NCBI GenBank assembly: GCA_020348925.1
Contig: CP070758.1
Span: forward strand, 3,822,859-3,886,858
Reading direction: 5' to 3'
Source: Gemmatimonadota bacterium
GTDB lineage: Bacteria; JBHIER01; G020348925
DNA length: 64,000 nt
Shown one piece after another: positions 27,221 through 34,831 of this stretch. The first letter of the stretch is position 1. The number at the start of each line of letters is the position of its first letter. The translations under genes were made by a program, and so were the position numbers. Under the pieces are notes generated by a model. The model worked only from the letters and a program-made list of their open reading frames with translations, was not told where the DNA came from and searched no databases.

Positions 27221-28837
27221 ATGGACATCCCTTTCAATCCTTTCTATGTCGCCCTCTACCCAGAAATTCACTACACTTTTGATCTCTTTTTCAGTAGACT
27301 GTGGCATGCTCAGCCCGAAATTCTCGCCGATTGTCCATGGCGTATCAATCCCGGATGCAAGATTCCTCTTCTGTGCATTATCAAGCATGCCGATAGATTT
27401 CCCATATCGCTCGAATCAATCGCCGTTGAGATGCTCTATGATGACGGAACGAGAGAGAATCAGACGATATGGGCCACCCCCTATCCTATAAAAACTTATC
27501 ACTGGTACAATGTGTTTCTGATTGCACCGAGAAAAGAGTACTCAGGCAATATTCTTATTTCCGTGTACATCAACATCCAGCAGGGACATCACGCTCACCA
27601 TATTGTGAACCATAATTATCGAGGCATAATGAAATCTCCTCTGAAAGTGCACATCGCCAAGGAGCCGCTTCCGGCTTTAGAGCACTGGTATTACGGCGAA
27701 TCGCATTGCCACAGTTTTCACTCCGACGACCAGGTGGAATTTGGAGCTCCGGTATCAGCTACAATCCAGCTGGCAACAGCGATGGGTCTCAACTGGATAG
27801 CCATAACGGATCACTCCTACGACTTGGACGATACATACGGAAACGCTTTGCATTATGATCACAATCTCTCGAAGTGGAAAAAGCTAAAAAAGGACATACA
27901 GAACGAAAACGGTAAAAGTTCATTCAAAACAATTCTGGGAGAGGAAATTTCATGCGGCAGTGCGCGAAATAAAAATATCCACCTTCTCGCCTATGGAATC
28001 AATAATTTTATACCAGGCGGTGGTGACGGGGCCGAACGCTGGTTCAGGACGAGACCGGATTTGCCATTGAAGAAGGTCCTTCGGATAGTGAAGGAAGACG
28101 GGGGTATCGCTTATGCCGCTCACCCACAGGAGCGTTTTACATTGGGTGAACGGTTTATGCTTCGCCGAGGACATTGGGAAAAAGAAGATCACGCCCTCAC
28201 AGATTATTGCGGACTCCAATTCTGGAACGGGAAGCAGGACAAATCGTTTCATGAAGGGTACAAACGATGGATTGAGATGTTGCTCCAAGGGAGGCGCATT
28301 TATTGTATCGGTGGTGACGATTCACATGGTGATTTTAATGTTTTCCGTCAAATAAGAATTCCCCTCGTCAAAATGATAGAATCACCATACAAGGTTTTTG
28401 GCAAAGTTCGAACATGTATCTTCTGTGAAAACGAATTCAATGAAAAATCAATCCTGACAGCCTTAGCCAAGGGACACATCATAGTCACCTCAGGTCCCTT
28501 TGCCACCCTGTCTGCCCGGAATGAACAGGGAAATACGGTCGGAATCGGTGGAGAAATTTCAGGAAAAAAAGTGGACATCGTTATAACAGGCAGATCCTCA
28601 GAAGAATTTGGAGACATAGAACAGGTGTCACTGTACACTGGCAATCTGAAGGATCGGAACGAGAAAAAGCAGGAATTTCTCTTCAAGGCAGATTATTCCA
28701 ATGCTCGGGATTTCGAAATCAAAAACACGTCTCTTCAAACGGCAGATCCGGTCTATTTTCGATTGGAGGCAACATCCAGGAAGGGGAAAAATGCGTATAC
28801 CGTTTATACAAATCCGATTTGGTACACACCGGCCTAA
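27221..28837 (+). CDS. PHP-domain metallohydrolase-like protein (CehA/McbA type)
   Basis: 538 residues with no obvious signal peptide. The N-terminal ~150 residues form a beta-rich domain, followed by a PHP-type metal site: HCHSFHSDD (His-x-His), AITDHS, an acidic GEEISCG, AYAAHPQE and GGDDSHGD. This series of His/Asp motifs matches the CehA/McbA group of PHP hydrolases. A C-terminal beta domain (from about 450) follows. A good GGAG lies upstream of the ATG, eight bases after the DUF3108 stop. The enzyme probably hydrolyses a phospho- or other ester; the substrate is unknown. It closes the 20.9-28.8 kb cluster. Confidence 0.82.
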   Translation: MDIPFNPFYVALYPEIHYTFDLFFSRLWHAQPEILADCPWRINPGCKIPLLCIIKHADRFPISLESIAVEMLYDDGTRENQTIWATPYPIKTYHWYNVFLIAPRKEYSGNILISVYINIQQGHHAHHIVNHNYRGIMKSPLKVHIAKEPLPALEHWYYGESHCHSFHSDDQVEFGAPVSATIQLATAMGLNWIAITDHSYDLDDTYGNALHYDHNLSKWKKLKKDIQNENGKSSFKTILGEEISCGSARNKNIHLLAYGINNFIPGGGDGAERWFRTRPDLPLKKVLRIVKEDGGIAYAAHPQERFTLGERFMLRRGHWEKEDHALTDYCGLQFWNGKQDKSFHEGYKRWIEMLLQGRRIYCIGGDDSHGDFNVFRQIRIPLVKMIESPYKVFGKVRTCIFCENEFNEKSILTALAKGHIIVTSGPFATLSARNEQGNTVGIGGEISGKKVDIVITGRSSEEFGDIEQVSLYTGNLKDRNEKKQEFLFKADYSNARDFEIKNTSLQTADPVYFRLEATSRKGKNAYTVYTNPIWYTPA

Positions 28838-28930
28838 GATTCTTTTGTTTCTATCTTTTTCTCATCCCAGCCGTGGCGGTGACACTGATGACGATGTGCG
28901 AGCGGTCGGAGACATGTCAGGAGAGCGCGA

Positions 28931-30739
28931 ATGAAATTCGGGGACTTTTTCGCGGACCAGAATTGTATCGTTTTTGACGGTGCTCTGGGCACACAACTCT
29001 ATGCACGGGGCATTCCGAAAGGACACTGTTACGATGAGCTGAACATCTCCATGCCGGAAGTCGTGATGGGAATTCACCAAGAGTATATCGATGCGGGAGC
29101 TCAGGTTATCACCACAAACACGTTCGGTGCCAATGCCTCTATCCTGGAGGAATATTATGATCTGGGCGGAAAAGTAAAAGAGATAAACTATTTCGGAGCA
29201 CGACTGGCAAAACGTATTGCCAAGAAAAGATCCTTTGTCGCCGGCTCCATCGGTCCTGTAACGAGACCTCTTGACCGGGAGAAGAAACTGAAAGACGAGG
29301 ACATCTCGATGATACTCAAGGAACAGATTGAGGCGCTCCTCGAAGGCGGAGTGGACCTCTTGCTCCTCGAAACCTTTGCCAGTCTTGATGAGCTTCAAGC
29401 GGGTATACGCATAGCACGGGAAATAGACAAAGAGATCGTCATCATCGCTGAGGCTTCCTTTCCCAACAACGGTCTCACTCTTTTTGGAAAAAATCCGTAC
29501 GAAGCGGCCCTCAGGCTCGACGTTCAAGAGGTCGATGTCAGCGGGTCCAACTGCGGCACAGGCCCTCAGAGCGTTTACGAAGCGATCAGAAAAATGGGAT
29601 CAGTAACCGACAAGGAGCTGTGTGCCATGCCCAACGCCGGTTTGGCTCAATTCACTCAAGGAAAATTCTCCTATCCGTACAATCCGGAATACTTCGCACG
29701 GTACGGGAAAAAACTGTTGGCATCCGGAGTGAGAGTTATCGGCGGATGCTGCGGTACAACCCCCCAGCATATCAAGCTCCTCACTAAAAACCTTGAAGGA
29801 CTGACACCCGGTAGAAGGAAAACCAAAAAAATCGAGATCACCCAACAGAGACAGGTCAGAAAAAGAGAAGAAATCACTTCGCATTTGCCGTCGCTTTTTG
29901 ACAGAGGGGACGCCATCGCCCTTGAAATCGATCCACCCAGGGACACCGATTTTGAGGGTTTCATCAAAAAAATAGAGCCATATGCAGAATATATCGATGT
30001 CATACATGTCTCGGATAGTCCCATGGCAAAACCGAGAATGTCTCCCATTTCTGCAGGAAAGCTTCTGAAGGATGCTCTTGAGAAAGAGATCGTCATTCAC
30101 TACACGTGCAGGGACAGAAACATTCTTGGTATCCAATCCGATCTCATCGGCGCTTCTGCCCTCGGACTCGAAAACGTGCTGGCCCTCGGTGGAGACCCTC
30201 CTTCCATAGGCGATTATCCCTTCGCCACAGGCGTCTACGATCTCACCGCGGACGGGCTCGTCGAAATGATGTCGGCCCTGAACCAGGGCGTTGATCTTCT
30301 TGGAAACCCGGTTGGACAGCAAACCCATTTCTTCATCGGCATTGGCGCGGGAATGGGGCAAAAAGATACAAGCGAAATCGAGATCGTAAAGAGAAAGATA
30401 CAACATGGGGCACATTTTATAGTGACCCAACCGATCTTTGATCTCGAAGGAAAAAGAGATCATTTTGAGGCTTTGAAAAAGCTGAGATCTCCTATAGTGG
30501 TCAGTATCTTTCCTCTCGTCTCCTCTCAAAATGCTGAATATGTTCACTTCGAGGTGCCTGGTATCACAATTCCGCACAGATATTTGAAAAGAATGGAGGG
30601 GAAGAAAGGGAAAGAGGGGGAAAAAGAATGGATAAGTATTGCCAGAGAACTTCTAAAAGAACTGCGCGGTTTCGCCAACGGAATTCTGCTCATTCCACCT
30701 TTCAATCGATTTCACCTTGTCGAAGAAATTCTTTCGTAG
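28931..30739 (+). CDS. Bifunctional homocysteine S-methyltransferase / methylenetetrahydrofolate reductase
   Basis: 602 residues. The N-terminal homocysteine methyltransferase domain (about 1-290) carries the three zinc-binding cysteines C208, C273 and C274 (GSNCGTG, GGCCGTTP). The C-terminal MTHFR domain (about 310-600) has ALEIDPPRD, the flavin-site region ALGGDPPS and QPIFDLE. This fused form is common in Firmicutes and some deltaproteobacteria. It would reduce methylene-THF with FAD and pass a methyl group to homocysteine, making methionine. The ATG follows AGGAG. It probably forms an operon with ubiE 15 bp downstream. Confidence 0.93.
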   Translation: MKFGDFFADQNCIVFDGALGTQLYARGIPKGHCYDELNISMPEVVMGIHQEYIDAGAQVITTNTFGANASILEEYYDLGGKVKEINYFGARLAKRIAKKRSFVAGSIGPVTRPLDREKKLKDEDISMILKEQIEALLEGGVDLLLLETFASLDELQAGIRIAREIDKEIVIIAEASFPNNGLTLFGKNPYEAALRLDVQEVDVSGSNCGTGPQSVYEAIRKMGSVTDKELCAMPNAGLAQFTQGKFSYPYNPEYFARYGKKLLASGVRVIGGCCGTTPQHIKLLTKNLEGLTPGRRKTKKIEITQQRQVRKREEITSHLPSLFDRGDAIALEIDPPRDTDFEGFIKKIEPYAEYIDVIHVSDSPMAKPRMSPISAGKLLKDALEKEIVIHYTCRDRNILGIQSDLIGASALGLENVLALGGDPPSIGDYPFATGVYDLTADGLVEMMSALNQGVDLLGNPVGQQTHFFIGIGAGMGQKDTSEIEIVKRKIQHGAHFIVTQPIFDLEGKRDHFEALKKLRSPIVVSIFPLVSSQNAEYVHFEVPGITIPHRYLKRMEGKKGKEGEKEWISIARELLKELRGFANGILLIPPFNRFHLVEEILS

Positions 30740-30754
30740 GACACAGGAAAAAAG

Positions 30755-31447
30755 ATGAATGTAGGCATTCAAAAACTGTTTTCTGAGGTGCCGCGCACCT
30801 ACGAGCTCGTCAACCATGTGCTGACTTTTGGGTTCGATATCCTGTGGCGCAGGACAGCCGCGAAGGTTGCGGTTTCCGGAGGCGGAACACAATGGCTGGA
30901 CCTGTGCAGCGGGACAGGCGAAATGGCTCTCTCTCTCCGGCAAATCGGAGGAGATGAGGTGACCGTCGTTGCTGCCGACTTTTCCCTGCCCATGTTGCGT
31001 CATCTCAAAGAAAAACCGGAAGCCGAAAATATCGTCTTGACGCTGGCGGAAGCGAGCCAGCTCCCTTTTCCCAACAACACCTTCGATCTGGGGACCCTCT
31101 CCTTTGCCACACGGAATATCAAAGTCAGCCGAGACGATTTGATTCAATGTTTCCGAGAATTCCACCGCATCATCAAGCCGGGCGGGCGCTTCGTCATTCT
31201 GGAAACGAGCCAGCCGCCCTCAAGATGCATCAGGTGGCTCATCCACACCTACGTTCGGCTCTTCGTGCGTCCTGTCGGATTCATCATTTCAGGATCGCGC
31301 ACGCCCTACGCCTATCTCTCGCGTACGATACGACGGTTCTATGAGGCCGAAGAACTATCGGACATTATCAAACAAGCCGGTTTCTCAGAGGTGACCTTCA
31401 AACGCTTACTCTTCGGGATAACCGCAATACATAAAGCGTTAAAATAA
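30755..31447 (+). CDS. ubiE: UbiE/MenG-type quinone methyltransferase
   Basis: 230 residues, normal for the family. The class I methyltransferase fold has LDLCSGTGEMA as SAM-binding motif I, the conserved N-terminal YELVNHVLTFGFDILWRR (MenG/UbiE hallmark) and LSFATRNI plus a GGRFVILETSQP segment. It would methylate demethylmenaquinone (or demethoxy-ubiquinone intermediates) in quinone biosynthesis; in an anaerobe, menaquinone is the likelier product. Neighbour to the methyl-transfer gene upstream, which may feed SAM synthesis. Confidence 0.9.
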   Translation: MNVGIQKLFSEVPRTYELVNHVLTFGFDILWRRTAAKVAVSGGGTQWLDLCSGTGEMALSLRQIGGDEVTVVAADFSLPMLRHLKEKPEAENIVLTLAEASQLPFPNNTFDLGTLSFATRNIKVSRDDLIQCFREFHRIIKPGGRFVILETSQPPSRCIRWLIHTYVRLFVRPVGFIISGSRTPYAYLSRTIRRFYEAEELSDIIKQAGFSEVTFKRLLFGITAIHKALK

Positions 31448-31544
31448 TATGAGTTACATCGTATAAGATGAAGAGGAACATCGATTCCCTCTCGAAGAAT
31501 GAATATATGCCAGGAGCGTTTAGTTAAAAGAAAGGAGACCTATA

Positions 31545-32027
31545 ATGCAAGTCTTAGTCATGTACTACTCGCGATCGGGGAACACGAAAAAGCTGGCCGA
31601 AGAAATAGCCAAGGGAGTGAAAGAAGTCGAAGACATCGAATGTGTCGTGAAATCCGTGTCCGAGATTACACAAGATGACTTTTTAGAAGCGGACGGCATC
31701 ATTGCCGGAAGCCCCGTCTATTTTGGAGCCATGGCGGCGGAGATGAAGGAGATCTTCGACAAGTTTGTCGGCATCCGAAAACACATGGAAGGAAAAATCG
31801 GCGCGGCTTTCTCCACAGCCGGTGACCCATCTGGCGGAAAAGAGACGACGATGCTGTCCATCATCCAGGCCATGCTCATTTACGGCATGATCATCGTCGG
31901 CGACCCCCTGGACGCCAGCGGTCACTACGGCGTCGCTTGTCTTGGCGCCCCGGACAAACTGGCGGCTGAGAATGGTGCGAAGTTGGGGAGGCGGGTGGCT
32001 CTGTTGGTTAAAAAACTACAGGTCTAA
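31545..32027 (+). CDS. Flavodoxin-family protein (WrbA-like)
   Basis: 160 residues forming one flavodoxin fold. The FMN phosphate-binding loop is YSRSGNTKKLAE at the N-terminus; the isoalloxazine-contact loops appear as GSPVYFGAMAAEMK and the FSTAGDPSGGKETT stretch, as in WrbA/NADPH-dependent FMN reductase relatives. It is probably a soluble electron carrier or quinone reductase. The ATG has a strong AAAGGAGA, and the gene starts 97 bp after ubiE. It is the last well-ordered gene before the accessory region. Confidence 0.9.
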   Translation: MQVLVMYYSRSGNTKKLAEEIAKGVKEVEDIECVVKSVSEITQDDFLEADGIIAGSPVYFGAMAAEMKEIFDKFVGIRKHMEGKIGAAFSTAGDPSGGKETTMLSIIQAMLIYGMIIVGDPLDASGHYGVACLGAPDKLAAENGAKLGRRVALLVKKLQV

Positions 32028-32100
32028 TGTATAGATTGTATTGGAATCGAAGGAAAGAATATTACAATTCACTTTTTCGTTATTCTTCGCCGCTATACCT

Positions 32101-32655
32101 TCAATTTCCTCCATGTTCCTCCAATGTTTTTCGAAGAATGTGGAGAAGAGCCCTGTCTCGATCACACTCAAGGTGTTCCCTCATATTGATGAGGGTCGGC
32201 AGGTCAAAAAATTTTGTGAGTTCCGTCTCCGAGATTCACTTTCTCCGTTTTTTTCGACAACGCACCATACCCCTGACCACCCAACGTACTTCCCCCCAAA
32301 TTCAAAGGCCCGTATTTCGTCATCAAAAGGCTATATCCTGTATTGCCAGGAAGGGAGTTTGTCGGCGAGATATCTGGTTTATCGCGGGACACCATCACCA
32401 GCTCCTGGAGTACCTTTCCTAATCCTACCAGATTGTGGCCTCTCTCGAATAGACCAGATCAAGATCGAAAATGGATCGGACATCACGCAATCTCAGAATG
32501 GACCGGACAGTTCGCTGCAAAACCAAGAGTCGCTGCCTGGGGCTCTGAGAAAGTATCCACCGGATCGGGGTGACATCAACACCATCGTCAGCGGACGATT
32601 TCTCATGCTCCCCTGTTGAACCGATCTTCGATCCTGTTTTATGGAGCTCACTCAT
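32101..32655 (-). pseudogene. Frameshifted nucleotidyltransferase-like pseudogene
   Basis: An ATG at 32655 with AAAGGA upstream opens a frame that reaches a FDLDLVYSRE motif and then stops. The alignment continues in a second frame (…LVGLGKVLQELVMVSRDKPD and NTGYSLLMTKYGPLNLGG) to a run of six T on the minus strand, and then in a third frame (DLPTLINMREHLE, DRDRALLHILRKTLEEHGGN) to a TGA at 32101. Together they read as one ~180-residue protein of the DLD-motif nucleotidyltransferase kind seen in small toxin-like or AbiEii-related genes, ending with the usual KDRA...L..TLEE tail. The N-terminal third is poorly conserved. At least two frameshifts are needed; one is in a homopolymer and could be a sequencing error. 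Confidence 0.6.
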
Positions 32656-32878
32656 GTCGATTCCTTTATTGCCCCATCTCTCCCAGACCAGCTAAAGGTT
32701 TGGGTTTCACATGCCTGAATTTTGCGGTATCACCTCACTGTATTAGGGGTCTCGATTGTGTGATGCGACACAAAAGAGAGAAACACCGACAGTCTTTCGG
32801 TTGATGCACAAACCATAGTTATTATTCGTTCAAAATCTTCAGTTGGTTTCGGGGTCCCTGAGATACAGGGAATACTTT
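32656..32878. other. Non-coding gap in the accessory region
   Basis: 223 bp between the nucleotidyltransferase remnant and the zinc-ribbon gene. No open frame, repeat or hairpin of note was seen. The 73 bp at 32028-32100, before the remnant, also hold nothing. Confidence 0.4.
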
Positions 32879-33043
32879 TTACAACTGAGAGATGTTCAGA
32901 CCCTTCTGAATGAAAAGGCTCCGCTCACAGTGCGCACACGACAGGGCTCCCCTATTCACGGCATCATCACCGTCCTTGTCGCGCAGAATAAGTTCACCAT
33001 GACACTGAGGACAACACGGCAATGGCACTGTTGAGCATTTCAT
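32879..33043 (-). CDS. Small Trm112/YcaR-like zinc-ribbon protein
   Basis: 54 residues from ATG 33043 (a GTG at 33052 is an alternative; neither has a good Shine-Dalgarno). Two zinc knuckles are visible, CPQC at 11-14 and CAHC at 37-40, the first preceded by another Cys. The frame CPQCHGELIL...GALSCAHCERSLFIQKGLN follows the YcaR/Trm112 plan of a short Cys4 ribbon ending in an LF.I..G(I/L) strand. Such proteins are usually about 55-65 residues and serve as small metal-binding partners of methyltransferases. It lies 83 bp downstream of a membrane protein gene on the same strand and is easily missed because of its size. Confidence 0.6.
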   Translation of the reverse strand: MKCSTVPLPCCPQCHGELILRDKDGDDAVNRGALSCAHCERSLFIQKGLNISQL

Positions 33044-33126
33044 CTCAATCACATACTCAGTTACAAGTCAAAAGGGGAAATATCCAAATTGCGGGTTTCT
33101 CTCTGTCCACGTGCAGTTCTTTGCTG

Positions 33127-33735
33127 TTACTCCATTGAGCAAAACTCACACCTTCGTTCTTGTCGATACATATCCAAACCACTACTCTTTCCCCTTACCC
33201 GCAATACGAAAAAAAGAACGAGAGCAGATGCAAAGAGAAAAAAGGCGATGATGGCAGCAATGGCAAGGTAGTATCGGTTTCTAACAGAAGTGTCCGTTAG
33301 TTTCCAGCGCCTGATTGTATAGCGAAAAAGCATGATGGAAAGAAAAAGAAAAATGCTTTGGATAAAGAAGAAGGTGTATTGAGAAAAAAGAATACCGGCC
33401 GCAGCCCATGCATCGGGGAACTGTTTTGTAGAAGCACGATAGATATTCAGAACAAGAAAACCGGGGACTAAAATGAGGGCTATGGTTGAATTGGCTATGA
33501 GGAGCTTGAATTCGTTGCGATCGCCAAAGATGAAAAAAAACGTCAACATAAAACCCAGAACAACAAGTGGGAACAAAGGCTCGCTGTGATGTGATTTGGG
33601 ATAAGACGGAGAATATCCGGCCCAGAGGCTGTACAAACCCCAAAAGAAAAGCCACAGGAGCAGCTCGTATGCAACCGACTTGGTAGCATATCTGTCAATT
33701 AATGATCCACGACTTTTCGAAGGAATGGAATTCAC
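33127..33735 (-). CDS. Hypothetical polytopic membrane protein
   Basis: 202 residues with about five hydrophobic segments (near 25-40, 55-70, 80-100, 115-140, 160-185) and a basic, Cys-containing tail (RRCEFCSME). The start is GTG, sharing one base with the TAG stop of the small upstream frame (33735-33929), which suggests translational coupling. No family is recognised. It lies between the HAD-like gene and the zinc-ribbon gene in the accessory region. Confidence 0.65.
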   Translation of the reverse strand: MNSIPSKSRGSLIDRYATKSVAYELLLWLFFWGLYSLWAGYSPSYPKSHHSEPLFPLVVLGFMLTFFFIFGDRNEFKLLIANSTIALILVPGFLVLNIYRASTKQFPDAWAAAGILFSQYTFFFIQSIFLFLSIMLFRYTIRRWKLTDTSVRNRYYLAIAAIIAFFLFASALVLFFVLRVRGKSSGLDMYRQERRCEFCSME

Positions 33736-33929
33736 TATCTCTCTTCCTTAAGAATGAAAGGTTCTATCATTCCTTCAGTTTGTACATAAGTTGCTTGCCA
33801 ACGATTAGCAAACCACAAAGCCTGCACAGTCCGTTGGATCCGCCGATCTTCTTCACTCGAGTTGATCCATCCATGCTGATTGTATCGTTGTGAGGAAACC
33901 ACAACGATATTATTCCAGCGGTTCGACAA
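33735..33929 (-). CDS. Small hypothetical protein, possibly coupled to the membrane protein
   Basis: 64 residues from a TTG that overlaps the end of the HAD-like gene (20-bp overlap). The stop forms TAGTG with the start of the next gene. Sequence: polar, rich in Trp, Arg and Gln, no hydrophobic helix and no known motif. Evidence for translation is the overlap arrangement only; the true start may be a GTG a few codons further in. Confidence 0.35.
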   Translation of the reverse strand: MSNRWNNIVVVSSQRYNQHGWINSSEEDRRIQRTVQALWFANRWQATYVQTEGMIEPFILKEER

Positions 33930-34713
33930 ACGCGCTTTCCGGTTGGCGTGTCACAGGAAAATCGACGGGAAACACTTCGAGTTTTACCTTCTCTCCCATG
34001 TGTGTGTTAATCACGAAGAAACGTTTGTCGATGTAATCTTTCTTGCATTCACACATAGCCCTTAAAATAAGGCTCACGTTCTGCGGATCGTCGTCGGACA
34101 TGCCAAAGCGGTGTTCTGGATCGGATCCGAATTTTTCCAGCGCCTTGTCGACGGATTTCTTGATCGCGACTCTCTTCAATGCCGGTGTGGTCTTTATCAG
34201 GCCGGGATCGTCGAGTTGTTCGCGGCGCACCTCATCGTTTCCTACGGGTAAAAGGGTGAGGTAATTCGGCTCTCGCGGGATCAGGCCTTTTTCGACGAGT
34301 ACGCGCAAACCGACCTTCAGGGTCCCGGGACTGTGGCCCCGGGCAGTAATAATCGAGACGGGCCGCTGTTTTTTGCAGGCGTAAACGAACAGATCCCAGG
34401 AGGGCGCTTGCCAGTTCCGCTCATTCGATTCAATCGCCTTTTCAATGTCCTCCACAAAGTATTGTTTCTGACCGGGTTGTAGTTCGTCTGCCGGAATATC
34501 ACCGAAGTTACGGTAACTCCCGTCGAACATGGCATAGTTCTCCCACTTGCCCGGCTGTCCCAGGAGAGGATGAATAGTGGCAAATTCACCGGTGCTGAAC
34601 GGCTCGGGTTTCTCCGTTTCCGTGTTCAGGATGAATATGGGTGTGGTCAAGAACATGATGTTGTCATCAAAATCAAAGAAATAGAAGCTAACATCGTCAA
34701 ATTGAATGGCCAT
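33910..34713 (-). CDS. HAD-superfamily hydrolase-like protein
   Basis: 267 residues from ATG 34713, with AGGAG nine bases upstream; the frame extends to a TTG at 34743 without a better signal. HAD motif I is FFDFDDN (D14 and D16, the nucleophile/acid pair). Motif II is probably the Thr of SIITARG, a basic residue for motif III is likely in the KKSVDKALEKF region, and motif IV is GMSDDDPQN. The layout, with an insertion between motif I and II, does not let me name a subfamily. Encoded 118 bp downstream of the phospholipase D-like gene; a shared role in nucleic acid or phospholipid processing is possible but unproven. Confidence 0.7.
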   Translation of the reverse strand: MAIQFDDVSFYFFDFDDNIMFLTTPIFILNTETEKPEPFSTGEFATIHPLLGQPGKWENYAMFDGSYRNFGDIPADELQPGQKQYFVEDIEKAIESNERNWQAPSWDLFVYACKKQRPVSIITARGHSPGTLKVGLRVLVEKGLIPREPNYLTLLPVGNDEVRREQLDDPGLIKTTPALKRVAIKKSVDKALEKFGSDPEHRFGMSDDDPQNVSLILRAMCECKKDYIDKRFFVINTHMGEKVKLEVFPVDFPVTRQPESAFVEPLE

Positions 34714-34831
34714 TTCTTCGTACTCCTGTTTTGTCGGGTTCAACAGTGCGAGCGCAAGCCTCTTCCCCGCACCGACTCCGTTCAGCGGAACAGCCAGGAA
34801 CAGTGAGTGTCAGAGAGAAATCTTCCGTCGC

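Noticed and set aside
32041-32619. 192-codon plus-strand open frame in the accessory gap
   Set aside because: It is the complement of the nucleotidyltransferase remnant, whose protein similarity is on the minus strand; the plus-strand translation is low in structure.
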